DNA of 64,000 nucleotides from NCBI GenBank assembly GCA_024138025.1, contig JAMXBD010002220.1, positions 1 to 64,000 on the forward strand. Reading direction: 5' to 3'. The position numbers and the translations under genes are program-made. The notes beneath the pieces were generated by a model, which was not told the DNA's origin, searched no databases, and was given only the letters and a program-made list of their open reading frames with translations. Source of the DNA: Combretum micranthum (taxonomy: Eukaryota; Streptophyta; Magnoliopsida; Myrtales; Combretaceae). Within the stretch, counting starts at the first letter, position 1. Each line of letters opens with the position of its first letter. Shown one piece after another: positions 56,101 to 60,200 of the stretch.

Positions 56101-57009
56101 TTTTTTTATTGTCCCCAAGGGTTAAGTTGACGTATGAATCTCGAAATAATTTCTTGTTATGACACTTATTACAAACAATTGTGTAGATAAGGTTGAATTA
56201 AAAGAAATTACCAAAATACATCATTAATATCTCATTTAGAAAACTGGATATGCTGTTGCGTTTGGGAGTTTAAGGGCACATTTTCAGAGAGTATGGGGTA
56301 AGTACACATTGAGCAAATATCAGGGTTTTACCTTTTTTTCTTGTGCCCTACCTTAAACCTAACCCCAAATACTTTTTTCCAAAAAATTTGTTGTTGACTT
56401 GGTATCACATTCTTTTGAAATTGTTGTTTAGGCTTAGTTGCAATCACTGTTTGGTATCACATTCTTTTGAAATTTTTGTTTTAGACTTTAGTTGCAAGCA
56501 CTGTTTGGGGACAATTATGCTGGTAAAGTCTAGGAACGGCATTTGTGTAAAGTGGCTGCATTGCTAACTAGAGTGCAGATTTTTTTTCGTTAATTCAAAA
56601 AATTTAATATAACTAAAGGAAGGATATACTACCGCAATGTGTGGGATAGTAAAGTGCAGATTTAGCATATAGTAAGGCCGGAATAAAAGTGAGATTGAAA
56701 AGGAGAAATATTGCTGCTGTCATCTGGTGACGTCTGCTCCTGTATGATATTCTCATGTTGATTGATTTACAGATAGCTGCAGCTTGGAAGCCCTTGATCA
56801 AGAGGTTGGGACTTTGGAAATCTGTTCGTTCTATTGCCCGTCTTTATGATGCTGGGATGGGAATGATTATCTTCATCCCTATTGCATTTTTCTCTTGGTT
56901 CCCATTCGTATCAACCTTCCAAACTCGACTCATGTTCAACCAAGCTTTCAGCAGAGGGTTGGAGATCTCTCTTATCCTTGCGGGGAACAATCCTAACACT
57001 GGGATTTGA
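5043..57009 (+). CDS. CALS9: Callose synthase 9-like (1,3-beta-glucan synthase, GT48), 3' two-thirds of gene, 30 exons
   Basis: The product polymerises UDP-glucose into callose (beta-1,3-glucan) at the plasma membrane. The visible exons are listed individually. Exons 3-30 join in frame to 1,110 codons plus stop, about 60% of a family protein of roughly 1,890 residues; the N-terminal exons lie left of the window. Visible hallmarks, in order: [162 protein letters not shown], and a C-terminal multi-helix membrane domain. Assignment to the CALS9/GSL10 group rests on sequence I recall, chiefly the VVEKxKVDA and AGNNPNTGI segments; CALS10/GSL8 is the nearest alternative. Exon 2 has an apparent frameshift, so this may be a pseudogene or contain sequence errors. 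Several introns are hugely enlarged by transposons. Confidence 0.88.
5440..5529 (+). CDS. CALS9: CALS9 exon 2, frame broken by a one-base loss
   Basis: It starts after TTGTGCAG in phase 0 with [12 protein letters not shown], as in the family. The family then continues with a residue plus FPGxFMDxLHVP. Here that segment ([18 protein letters not shown]) is present but in another frame, because GAGAATTCCC stands where GAGAAATTCCC is expected (about 5473-5476). The natural donor is probably GTGACG at 5530. Another possible donor, CAG/GTGGTT at 5485, would close the exon at codon 15 in frame with exon 3. Confidence 0.6.
5640..5664 (+). CDS. CALS9: Possible 25-nt micro-exon of CALS9
   Basis: A tiny segment between TTTGTGCAG and GTGAAC could encode QQTSTQI. 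This is placed like the QSSVQ stretch that precedes VVEK in family members. Its length leaves the frame one base short; a CC-to-C loss (ATCAG for ATCCAG) would explain this. It may instead be chance splice-like sequence. Confidence 0.35.
6074..6165 (+). CDS. CALS9: CALS9 exon 3
   Basis: Encodes [20 protein letters not shown] and then [10 protein letters not shown], the start of the long cytosolic region. The family almost always has REED before YITN; here one acidic codon is missing, a 3-bp in-frame loss. The donor is CT/GTGAGT. Confidence 0.9.
6275..6356 (+). CDS. CALS9: CALS9 exon 4
   Basis: Encodes [20 protein letters not shown] and LFLLASK. The residue after NS is Trp (TGG) where the family has Gly (GGG), a single-base difference. 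The donor is AAG/GTCATT, a weak GT site. Confidence 0.92.
6488..6648 (+). CDS. CALS9: CALS9 exon 5
   Basis: Encodes [20 protein letters not shown], then [17 protein letters not shown], and ends EGRM with a split Trp codon. The donor is a good GTAAGT. Intact and collinear with the family. Confidence 0.95.
6713..6833 (+). CDS. CALS9: CALS9 exon 6
   Basis: Encodes [20 protein letters not shown] and then [18 protein letters not shown]. The next intron is 3.3 kb and contains a minisatellite and several homopurine or homopyrimidine tracts. Confidence 0.95.
7353..7550. repeat. Minisatellite, 33/30-bp unit (ATGCGCAA...CAGC)
   Basis: Units start with ATGCGCAA at 7389, 7422, 7455, 7485 and 7515, so the spacing is 33, 33, 30 and 30 bp, with degenerate partial units on both sides. 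Because both unit lengths are multiples of three, the array stays open in several frames on both strands, which creates spurious peptides. Flanking sequences include AATTACCAAAATAGGAC on the left and TGTGTCCTACTTTAATAATT on the right. These resemble each other in inverted orientation, so the array may lie inside a small inverted-repeat element. Confidence 0.85.
8715..8786 (+). repeat. G-rich (GGGA)n low-complexity tract
   Basis: Runs of three to about thirteen G separated by A or T on the sense strand of the CALS9 intron; it fits the pattern of a G-quadruplex-forming tract. Confidence 0.85.
9572..9641. repeat. (GC)n, poly-C and (CCT)n low-complexity tract
   Basis: A short alternating CG tract passes into more than 20 C in a row, then CCT/CTC triplets. 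Read on the minus strand it gives artificial Gly/Glu/Arg-rich frames. Confidence 0.9.
10125..10222 (+). CDS. CALS9: CALS9 exon 7
   Basis: Encodes [20 protein letters not shown] and then [10 protein letters not shown] with a split Arg codon. It begins directly after TCTTGCAG. Confidence 0.95.
10300..10390 (+). CDS. CALS9: CALS9 exon 8
   Basis: Encodes [20 protein letters not shown] and then [10 protein letters not shown], as in the family. It lies between TTTATCCAG and GTAAAATT. Confidence 0.95.
10470..10630 (+). CDS. CALS9: CALS9 exon 9, followed by a GC donor
   Basis: Encodes [20 protein letters not shown], then [19 protein letters not shown], and ends VREMLSF plus a split Ser codon. The frame requires splicing at TTCAG/GCAATA, a non-canonical GC donor; no nearby GT preserves the conserved join [10 protein letters not shown]. 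Confidence 0.93.
10912..11457. mobile_element. Small inverted-repeat element (MITE-like) carrying a nested insertion
   Basis: The left end (about 10912-11000, GGGGTAAATTATATTGAAAG onward) and the right end (about 11375-11457) are inverted copies of each other over roughly 85 bp. Shared blocks include GGATAAATTTATTT, ATCAACATTTT/ATCAATATTT and AAAATCAAC. No coding capacity is visible. A TRIM-like element lies inside it. Target-site duplications could not be set with confidence. It lies in the intron between exons 9 and 10. Confidence 0.7.
11005..11279 (+). mobile_element. TRIM-like miniature LTR element
   Basis: Two short direct repeats (11005-11087 and 11213-11279) both begin TGTTATGATATAAATATAAT and both contain TTAGATGGTTGTGGTG. 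The first is followed at 11088 by TGGTATTAGAG, which resembles an initiator-Met tRNA primer-binding site. The second is preceded by a purine tract, AAGCGAAGGGGAG. The flanks GGGTA and GGATA resemble a 5-bp target-site duplication with one mismatch. About 275 bp and no coding capacity fit terminal-repeat retrotransposons in miniature. Confidence 0.75.
11699..11808 (+). CDS. CALS9: CALS9 exon 10
   Basis: Encodes [20 protein letters not shown] and then [16 protein letters not shown], with a split Asp codon completed by exon 11, 15.7 kb away. Confidence 0.95.
11860..11902 (+). repeat. Poly-G/T tract
   Basis: A run of more than ten G, then GGTTGGGGGGGG and TGTG-rich sequence on the sense strand, close behind the exon 10 donor. 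Confidence 0.85.
13055..13127. repeat. A-rich tract flanked by a 17-bp direct repeat
   Basis: AATGATTCTTCTTTCAT occurs at 13055-13071 and again, identical, at 13111-13127. Between them is a 39-bp A-rich tract with AAAAG repeats. The arrangement looks like a target-site duplication around a bare poly(A)-like insert, as LINE machinery can produce, although replication slippage is possible. Confidence 0.6.
13740..14245 (+). mobile_element. LINE RT C-terminal fragment, decayed
   Basis: Broken frames match the end of a plant LINE reverse transcriptase. An [12 protein letters not shown] segment (family YLGSIIQKDG) lies near 13905. GKFYWMAIR with ALYD follows near 14025-14065 (family GKFYxTAIRPAxLYG), and [14 protein letters not shown] near 14190-14233 (family EEKMRExRLRWFGHV). 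Multiple stops. It lies directly beside the copia element and seems a different LINE lineage from the two longer copies. Confidence 0.65.
14348..14564 (-). repeat. Copia 3' LTR with internal 41-bp tandem duplication
   Basis: The first 41 bp (TGTGAATAAAGAGAGAAAAG onward) are repeated at once, starting again at 14389. The other LTR has a single copy. The LTR ends TATAACTTAACA. Confidence 0.85.
14600..16110 (-). pseudogene. Copia reverse transcriptase and RNase H region (broken)
   Basis: Minus-strand frames give the RT start ([20 protein letters not shown], then [20 protein letters not shown]), the block [20 protein letters not shown], and the catalytic [11 protein letters not shown] near 15500. 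The RNase H region to the left carries stops. A frame change between about 15660 and 15850 separates the first RT part from the second. Confidence 0.85.
16600..17260 (-). pseudogene. Copia integrase region
   Basis: A 211-codon minus-strand frame includes [52 protein letters not shown] and [20 protein letters not shown]. These are the zinc-binding tail and catalytic core (D, D, E) of copia integrase; the catalytic-core Glu is preserved in VVENKN. Confidence 0.88.
17378..18016 (-). pseudogene. Copia gag zinc knuckle and protease region
   Basis: The zinc knuckle is [14 protein letters not shown] (CX2CX4HX4C). Downstream the protease region reads [12 protein letters not shown] where the active-site motif should be DSGAS; the Gly-to-Asn change and stops between segments argue that it is inactive. 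Confidence 0.85.
19133..19317 (-). repeat. Copia 5' LTR
   Basis: 185 bp, from TGTGAATAAAGAG to ATAACTTAACA, next to the primer-binding site at 19120-19131. The minus strand carries TATAAAATATAA as a candidate TATA box. Confidence 0.88.
19318..20060 (-). mobile_element. Second copia fragment: RNase H end plus probable LTR piece
   Basis: Minus-strand frames give segments such as [24 protein letters not shown] and [10 protein letters not shown], which are the conserved C-terminus of copia Pol. Further right [10 protein letters not shown] is visible (family AYTDADYAGS). The LTR probably starts near 19492 on the minus strand with TGTTGAGTGGGCTG. The piece directly abuts the complete copia element, and its 5' part is missing. 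Confidence 0.7.
20250..23910 (+). mobile_element. Decayed LINE, copy 2: ORF1 tail, endonuclease, RT parts
   Basis: The ORF1 region (about 20440-21060) has [10 protein letters not shown] and [17 protein letters not shown], matching the CCHC-containing end of plant LINE ORF1. ORF2 starts near 21110 with [20 protein letters not shown] and [17 protein letters not shown], the APE-type endonuclease, followed by [20 protein letters not shown]. An RT entry segment like [11 protein letters not shown] is near 22340-22370. The reading is interrupted at about 22423-23150 by unrelated sequence, then resumes with [27 protein letters not shown] and [10 protein letters not shown]. Stops are frequent. The 3' part matches copy 1 at about 3380-4080. 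Confidence 0.8.
22423..23150. repeat. Unidentified insert inside LINE copy 2
   Basis: The left third iterates ATGGCCCATG, GGCCATGG and CAATGGCAAGGACCATG words; the rest is AT-rich. It separates two collinear LINE segments, but the RT centre is missing, so this is an insertion plus deletion. No family recognised. Confidence 0.5.
23911..25244. other. AT-rich intron sequence, no feature recognised
   Basis: Short duplicated phrases occur near the start (AATAATGCTAAATCT twice within about 70 bp). No conserved frame was seen on either strand. Confidence 0.5.
25245..25600. repeat. GCGATA-word repeat, copy 2
   Basis: Contains many GCGATAC/GTATCGC words in both orientations and a 21-bp hairpin TATCGTACCTAAGGTACGATA at 25261-25281. 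The right edge reads GGTAATTCTATAATAC. The stretch TGCGATACTCTGCCAAACCT is echoed by TGCGATACTTGGCCAAACCA in the next copy. The CACGTATAATTA region is echoed there in inverted orientation. Confidence 0.5.
25770..26000. repeat. Diverged tandem duplication, about 125 bp
   Basis: ACAGCAAGTTT, then about 40 variable bases, then ATCTCAGAATTCTG and ATATTTTCTTTTACT occur twice in the same order, starting near 25782 and 25907. Confidence 0.65.
26340..26545. repeat. GCGATA-word repeat, copy 3
   Basis: Similar words (GATGCGATG, GTATCGCACATTGGACG, ATGCGATAC) and a short palindrome GCACGT-TCG-ACGTGC at 26436-26450. The left edge AAAAAGATTACACAAATAATG resembles the left edge of copy 2. Confidence 0.5.
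26827..26851 (+). repeat. Poly-G tract
   Basis: Runs of G interrupted by single T on the sense strand of the giant intron; it fits a G-quadruplex pattern. Confidence 0.85.
27095..27310. repeat. GCGATA-word repeat, copy 4
   Basis: Contains the perfect 18-bp palindrome GCGATACAGCTGTATCGC at 27111-27128, then ATGTCGCATACC and ATGCGATATAGAGG. The right edge reads GGTAATTTGATAATTATTTT, like the edges of copies 1 and 2. It ends 178 bp before exon 11. Confidence 0.5.
27489..27620 (+). CDS. CALS9: CALS9 exon 11
   Basis: Encodes [20 protein letters not shown] and then [19 protein letters not shown], two of the best conserved blocks of the family. The donor is CTG/GTGAGT. An ATG at 27383 opens in the same frame inside the intron but is not a start. 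Confidence 0.97.
28885..29900 (+). pseudogene. gypsy-type gag remnant
   Basis: The phrase AKLEFPKxDG, the later QLWYLRL block and the zinc-knuckle-like tail with KRLFLV correspond in order to gypsy/chromovirus Gag. In the knuckle the second Cys is Phe and a stop follows. The frame is broken in many places, and the middle is displaced by the 29245-29565 insert. Confidence 0.6.
29245..29565 (+). mobile_element. Second TRIM-like insert, degraded
   Basis: The right repeat (29482-29560) starts TGTTGTATAATAAATATAAT and contains TTTTAGATCAAATGGTGGTGATG, matching the miniature element at 11 kb. It is preceded by a purine tract, GTGAGGGAAG. A primer-site-like ATGGTGTTAGAG lies near 29365. The left repeat is rearranged: ATTATATTTATTATAC near 29255 is the right-repeat start in inverted orientation. 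Confidence 0.5.
30678..30746 (+). CDS. CALS9: CALS9 exon 12
   Basis: Encodes [20 protein letters not shown] and NAG; phase 1 at both ends. Fully conserved block. Confidence 0.96.
30824..30998 (+). CDS. CALS9: CALS9 exon 13, two compensating indels
   Basis: Encodes [35 protein letters not shown] and [11 protein letters not shown]. The family continues [11 protein letters not shown], but here the frame reads [10 protein letters not shown]. One G appears missing after CCG (about 30969) and two bases before GCAGAG (about 30992), so the frame returns to normal before the exon end. The bases between still spell the family residues in another frame. Confidence 0.9.
31147..31261 (+). CDS. CALS9: CALS9 exon 14
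   Basis: Encodes [20 protein letters not shown], then [15 protein letters not shown]. The last codon is ATG (Met) where the family has AAG (Lys), just before GTAGGA. Confidence 0.95.
31968..32087 (+). CDS. CALS9: CALS9 exon 15
   Basis: Encodes [40 protein letters not shown]: the GT48 signature core. Phase 0 at both ends; the acceptor follows a long T tract. Confidence 0.97.
32603..32718 (+). CDS. CALS9: CALS9 exon 16
   Basis: Encodes [20 protein letters not shown] and [18 protein letters not shown], part of the catalytic domain. Confidence 0.97.
32818..32901 (+). CDS. CALS9: CALS9 exon 17
   Basis: Encodes [20 protein letters not shown] and QRVLAHPLK. The donor is AA/GTAAGT. Confidence 0.97.
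32976..33088 (+). CDS. CALS9: CALS9 exon 18
   Basis: Encodes [37 protein letters not shown]: the strongly conserved core shared with yeast FKS1. Confidence 0.97.
33170..33485. mobile_element. MITE-like inverted-repeat element
   Basis: The left arm (about 33175-33240, with TCCTTATCCTTAATGG and CAATTGAGTCCTTGGACCTT) and the right arm (about 33410-33475, with AAGGACTCAGATTGG and AAGGTTTAGGACCTC) are inverted copies over about 60 bp. The centre contains a TTAGCACTCAATTGAC phrase. No coding sequence. Confidence 0.6.
33843..33895 (+). CDS. CALS9: CALS9 exon 19
   Basis: Encodes [17 protein letters not shown], a short conserved exon between TGGCAG and GTAAGG. Confidence 0.97.
34000..34176 (+). CDS. 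CALS9: CALS9 exon 20
   Basis: Encodes [20 protein letters not shown], then [18 protein letters not shown] and the first helix of the C-terminal membrane cluster ([17 protein letters not shown]). Confidence 0.97.
35105..35152 (+). CDS. CALS9: CALS9 exon 21
   Basis: A 16-codon exon encoding [16 protein letters not shown], a hydrophobic membrane segment. Confidence 0.96.
35714..35757. repeat. (CTT)n(ATT)n microsatellite
   Basis: About seven CTT followed by about seven ATT units, next to the left end of the copia derivative. Confidence 0.9.
35780..38243 (-). mobile_element. Internally deleted Ty1/copia element
   Basis: LTR-like direct repeats at about 35780-35940 and 38080-38243 share AATATAAGTGTAGAAT, TGATGATTATTTCTG and AATAAATACAATATTAT. 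Minus-strand TGGTATTAGAGCC (near 38067-38079) is an initiator-Met primer-binding site, and TTGAGGAAGAG (near 35945-35955) a polypurine tract. The interior keeps an integrase tail ([22 protein letters not shown]) at 36978-37316 and the RNase H end ([30 protein letters not shown]) at 35997-36275. Most of gag, protease and the RT core are gone. A tandem duplication of about 150 bp lies at 37440-37700. It fills the intron between exons 21 and 22. Confidence 0.85.
38593..38751 (+). CDS. CALS9: CALS9 exon 22
   Basis: Encodes [20 protein letters not shown], then [20 protein letters not shown] and ILEQGFLR; loop plus membrane helix. Confidence 0.96.
38837..38950 (+). CDS. CALS9: CALS9 exon 23
   Basis: Encodes [20 protein letters not shown] and [18 protein letters not shown]. 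The donor is AGG/GTTGTT. Confidence 0.96.
39022..39110 (+). CDS. CALS9: CALS9 exon 24
   Basis: Encodes [20 protein letters not shown] and [10 protein letters not shown]. The position of the RXTG motif, once proposed for UDP-glucose binding in callose synthases, reads QATG; I recall Q as usual in this subfamily. Confidence 0.96.
39213..39371 (+). CDS. CALS9: CALS9 exon 25
   Basis: Encodes [40 protein letters not shown] and [13 protein letters not shown]; two membrane helices. Confidence 0.96.
39454..39556 (+). CDS. CALS9: CALS9 exon 26
   Basis: Encodes [20 protein letters not shown] and [14 protein letters not shown], the conserved short loop. Confidence 0.97.
39557..40795 (+). other. CALS9 intron, no element recognised
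   Basis: A 1.2-kb intron of ordinary AT-rich sequence; no conserved frame or repeat structure seen. Confidence 0.7.
40796..40915 (+). CDS. CALS9: CALS9 exon 27
   Basis: Encodes [40 protein letters not shown]. Phase 0 at both ends; the next exon is 14.8 kb away. Confidence 0.97.
41150..44130 (-). mobile_element. Old Ty1/copia relic
   Basis: Minus-strand pieces, from right to left: a 5' LTR candidate starting near 43940 beside a TGGTACCAAGCTT primer-site-like sequence; an integrase phrase [11 protein letters not shown] near 42720-42750; the RT start [20 protein letters not shown] and KYKADGT at about 41740-41870; a YVDD-like motif in DVDDIIVT near 41405; and a [12 protein letters not shown] phrase near 41290-41310. 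There are stops throughout and no left LTR, so it is truncated. Confidence 0.75.
44200..44960 (+). mobile_element. LINE RT relic
   Basis: Frames give [14 protein letters not shown] (family IVLVPKxxNP), then [14 protein letters not shown] (family DLMKAYDxVxWxFL) near 44670-44710, with [16 protein letters not shown] after it. Frameshifts and stops are common; endonuclease and 3' end are absent. Confidence 0.65.
47782..47810 (+). repeat. (GGGGT)n tract
   Basis: GGGGGGG followed by TGGGG repeats and TTGGG on the + strand; a candidate G-quadruplex. It is too short and irregular to call telomeric. Confidence 0.85.
48580..49040. repeat. GCCGGC-word-rich segment
   Basis: Words such as TGCCGGCA, GCTGGTG, GCCGGTGGCC, AGCCGGCAATG and AGCCAGCAGTG recur every 20-60 bp in an otherwise AT-rich region. 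It resembles the GCGATA-word repeats in design but with another word. No coding frame. Confidence 0.4.
49295..49299. repeat. Target-site duplication of gypsy element, left
   Basis: CTTTA directly before the left LTR; identical to 54586-54590. Confidence 0.95.
49300..49599 (+). repeat. Gypsy 5' LTR
   Basis: Begins TGATAGGATACC and ends GAATCTATCA. TATAAATA at 49489-49496 is the likely promoter TATA box. The primer-binding site begins about two bases downstream (TTGGCACCGTCTGTGG); I do not assign its tRNA. Confidence 0.96.
49489..49496 (+). promoter_or_regulatory. TATA box of gypsy 5' LTR
   Basis: TATAAATA about 110 bp before the LTR end; transcription would start near 49520 and run into gag. 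Confidence 0.6.
49632..50940 (+). pseudogene. Gypsy Gag with zinc knuckle (frame broken)
   Basis: The likely start is ATG 49632 ([20 protein letters not shown]); an earlier in-frame ATG lies inside the LTR. A capsid-like region follows ([20 protein letters not shown], later [20 protein letters not shown]). The frame stops at 50507. The zinc knuckle [14 protein letters not shown] follows in another frame near 50755-50796, and a further one-base loss near 50895 (TTGAT for TTGGAT) separates it from the protease. Confidence 0.9.
50968..51570 (+). pseudogene. Gypsy protease region
   Basis: [20 protein letters not shown] contains the intact DSGA active site of the retroviral-type aspartic protease, followed by [12 protein letters not shown]. 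At the 3' end a run of A appears one base short (CACAAATTCC), shifting the frame before the RT. Confidence 0.9.
51616..52974 (+). pseudogene. Gypsy reverse transcriptase and RNase H (long intact stretch)
   Basis: 452 codons without interruption. RT blocks: [53 protein letters not shown] and the catalytic FFDDILVYS. RNase H follows: [51 protein letters not shown] and ADALSRQ, the catalytic D, E, D and final D region all being visible. It ends in a frame break before the integrase. Confidence 0.95.
52975..53860 (+). pseudogene. Gypsy integrase (several frameshifts)
   Basis: The zinc-binding region ([12 protein letters not shown], then [12 protein letters not shown]), the core ([14 protein letters not shown], [20 protein letters not shown] and [19 protein letters not shown]) and [17 protein letters not shown] are all present in order, but in three or more frames. 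One break, near 53527, is TGCTGG where TGCTTGG is expected; others lie near 53060-53110, 53285 and 53700. Confidence 0.9.
53748..54347 (+). pseudogene. Gypsy integrase tail and chromodomain-like end
   Basis: [17 protein letters not shown] and [10 protein letters not shown], then [20 protein letters not shown] and finally [19 protein letters not shown], the chromodomain-like segment seen at the Pol C-terminus of chromoviruses. A stop at 53935 (TTCTAG) splits the first part from the second. Confidence 0.85.
54271..54280 (+). other. Gypsy polypurine tract
   Basis: AAGGGGATGG just before the right LTR, the expected primer of second-strand synthesis. Confidence 0.75.
54284..54585 (+). repeat. Gypsy 3' LTR
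   Basis: Same ends as the left LTR; a G run and an A run are each one base longer, and one G-to-A difference is present (GTAAATGAG). It has its own TATAAATA at 54475-54482, pointing toward exon 28. Confidence 0.96.
54586..54590. repeat. Target-site duplication of gypsy element, right
   Basis: CTTTA directly after the right LTR; identical to the left copy. Confidence 0.95.
54591..55699 (+). other. End of giant intron, no feature recognised
   Basis: AT-rich sequence without conserved frames; it leads to the exon 28 acceptor TTTATATAG. Confidence 0.6.
55700..55750 (+). CDS. CALS9: CALS9 exon 28
   Basis: Encodes [17 protein letters not shown], a single membrane helix; phase 0 at both ends. Confidence 0.96.
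55837..56019 (+). CDS. CALS9: CALS9 exon 29
   Basis: Encodes [37 protein letters not shown] and [18 protein letters not shown]; two further helices. Confidence 0.97.
56773..57009 (+). CDS. CALS9: CALS9 last exon and stop codon
   Basis: Encodes [20 protein letters not shown], then [40 protein letters not shown] and ends [12 protein letters not shown] before TGA at 57007-57009. An upstream ATG at 56755 lies in the intron and is not a start. Confidence 0.98.
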   Translation: MAAAWKPLIKRLGLWKSVRSIARLYDAGMGMIIFIPIAFFSWFPFVSTFQTRLMFNQAFSRGLEISLILAGNNPNTGI

Positions 57010-57260
57010 ACGTGTCAAGCTTTGTAGGATGTAATTATAATATTCATGTAGGATTGGTGGTGAGACTACTCGTGAAATTATTGTACATGTACCCTGCAAT
57101 GTACAGGTGAGGTAGTTGTTGATAGCAATTAATTGATTTTAGGCCATACTTAGATGGTAGTGACTGATGGGTGAGACTGGAGCTCGAGTCTGCTAGTGCG
57201 CTTAATGCTTTTCGCGACTTTTATGAAAAATGATAAATTCTTTTGTGTCAAGTCTCTGAT
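57010..57260 (+). other. Probable CALS9 3' untranslated region
   Basis: Follows the stop codon. No perfect AATAAA is seen; AATGATAAATTC near 57228 is a possible weak plant polyadenylation signal. The extent is inferred. Confidence 0.4.
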
Positions 57261-60200
57261 TGTGGGTTTTTGTATGGGTATGGGCCATTTTGAAACTTAA
57301 TCCGAAAATAGGACCCAAGCAGAACTTATTTGTAGACACCACCGGTGTGTGCCTTCACTATAGCTTTTGATTACTAGGATGAAGATGCATGTTCAGCCTA
57401 TGCCTTAACCATTTACATGGAAAGTGCCGATTAAGCTTATGTCTTGAGCTACGACTATCAATTTCAATGGCTTGGCATATCTTCTTTCCAAATTTACAAC
57501 ATTATGTATCGGTTCGTATCTTCACCTTAATTGTAGGCCATATTAAATAGTCTCGATTCCCTATTCACAATATTTTTGAATATATACAATAAATTTGACA
57601 AAATACTTCATTTTCAATCTATCCACATACCTCTTAGAAAATTAAATATTCTACACTCGGTACAGAGAATGCTATGAGTTTTAATGTGTTGGTGTGGGGT
57701 ATGGATGATTTTGTCCCTGCCCTATCTTTACTAACCACACATCAAAGATCTAACGTGGCGTTTCATTGAACACAAGATATACATAGCAGTTATACACAGA
57801 AGGATATGCAAAAATTAGCATAGATGGTGACACATTGTTGTAAAAATATGATGCACATGATTTCACACGCGATAGCAACGAATTATTAGCTAAAACAATT
57901 GATGTTCAACAACATTGTTGAACCGAGGATTTCAATTTTCAACGCACATCGCATATTAAGCAAAATGGGTCAGAGGGGCTTTATTTTTTATTTTCATCTT
58001 TTTCAACCTTGGTTGCTTGAATATATTGATTTAGGATGAAGAAACACAACCTCGGTTGAGTGTGGAGGCAGGTTTTTGAGTGGGGCGATGATAGAGAGCA
58101 AGAGAATTTGGAGGAAACGAGAGGAAGAGGGAAAATGCGAACGAGAGGTCCGTGATTTGAACTTGAATTTAGTCTAATTGATCAGCTTAACCTTTCCATG
58201 TAAATGGTTAGGGCGTGAGTTAAGCCTGCATATGATAAAGGTGCAGGTGATGCCTACGCCTCTACTTGCTTAAAAACGTAATAAATTTTGCTCGTGGCCT
58301 ATTTTAGGATTAATTTTCAAGAACAATAACCTCTTATTGAATATGAAAAGTTGAGGTACATGCACTGACCCATTAGAAGTGGTGTCACACCTTGAAGGGT
58401 ATCCAAAACGTGATAGTCCATCATGTACAATATTAAAGTATAGGAATGATTACTTTAGTCCACGCAAAAGCTTCTATATCATGCAAAAGACATACATCAT
58501 TATAAAGGAAACTCATTGGAGTAGTGCAATTTATATCGATAACAATTAGGTAATAAGGTTAGAGAAATACTTATCATTAATCATAAACAAAATCAATTAC
58601 AAATCGTGGGGGGATACCCTTGCTAAATGTCCTCAAATGGTACAAAATATATTAGTGTTTCTAGTAGTCTTTAAAATAATAACATATCATATTTTGCTCA
58701 TCAAGAAATTTTTTTCAAAATGAAATTTCATTCTAACCTCCTAAGTCTTCCGTAAAAGTTGAAAAATCTATCAACGATTTCCTTAATGTCTCATTGTCAT
58801 GACCCTAAGAGGAGGCCAAGCAAGATTATCCTAAAGTTATCATATTATGTGTGCACCCGTAATATGAGAACCGTCTTGCAAGCCAGAGATTACAAGATTC
58901 TTATCTTATTTGTTTAATTGTCATAATTTAATCATACACATATATAATAACTTTATTTAAATTCACTAAAGATCTTATTTTTCCACATTGTATTGGTATC
59001 TCCTACTAAATAATGAAATTGTGTTTAACCTACAAAATACAAAGTTTCTATTATTTATACAATTTATCTATTTTGCATTCTAAGTTCAATTTAATATGTA
59101 TTTCTAATTTCACTATGGTCTGATGGAGAAGCACTCTTCACACACTTTTTGCCCAATCCCAACTGGTATTATACTTGCACAAACACTGTTGGGGTGAGCG
59201 AAACCACAACTTAGTGAGATAACCTGATCAGACCACACATCAAGCAATAAAAAACAAGTTTAATTAGCAAGTAGATGCGATGTAATAATCAATCATATGC
59301 ACAAGTACAAGCTTGGATAACCGGAATCCAAATAGGATATAGATTTACTCTCCCATCGGGGTTAAAGGAACCAAGTCAAGGAACTCTGCCTGAATGACCT
59401 ACCCACGCAAGAGAATAAGAGATCCAAGGAAGGAATATACCAAACAGTTAAACCAATTACTTAACTTCATTGTCTCAATATCTCAACTCAACCTTGGAAC
59501 AAAGAAACTTCACTAAGTATTAGTAATTTCATACCAATACTATGGACTGCGTTCCTTCATTTGCTAGTTAGTTGCTGTGGAACTGAACAGAAAAAAGAAA
59601 ATCTTACGTACAACTAGGAAATTTTCATTTAGAAAAATTGAGTATTAACAGAGAACCAAAATACTACCACGTAGCGGGTTGTGATGCTTTTATGCAATAA
59701 ATGCAATTTATGCAATGCATGACCATTTCTTTTAAAGACCATATAGTATTATGTCAGTTTATTAGGTGACCAGACAATTCATAGGCAAGCAAGAATATGT
59801 TTCAAACATTATATATCATCCAATTTGGTTATCACTTCAAATAACATAGTTTGGCATTCAATCAAACACCATACAACATACATTATTCCCATTCCCACAT
59901 ACATAGCAGTTTTAATATGTTATTTCATATGCACTAAGCTTACAAGCACAATCAGTGTGATAAGGTCAAAGTTACTCACATGTCATTCTTGCTTAATTGT
60001 CGTAATAGTTTACTGTGAAGTCCTATAATTGATTTGTTTCTCTTATAAATGAGATAACAGATACTCATTACTATACTATTGTCTGCATAATAATCTCGAT
60101 TTTATCTTTTGTGTCCTAAACTTAAGTTTTGCCATTTTGGATCAATTTTACTTATTTGAATATGGGTTTTAATTCTTATAGATGTTAAGTTTCTTCGATT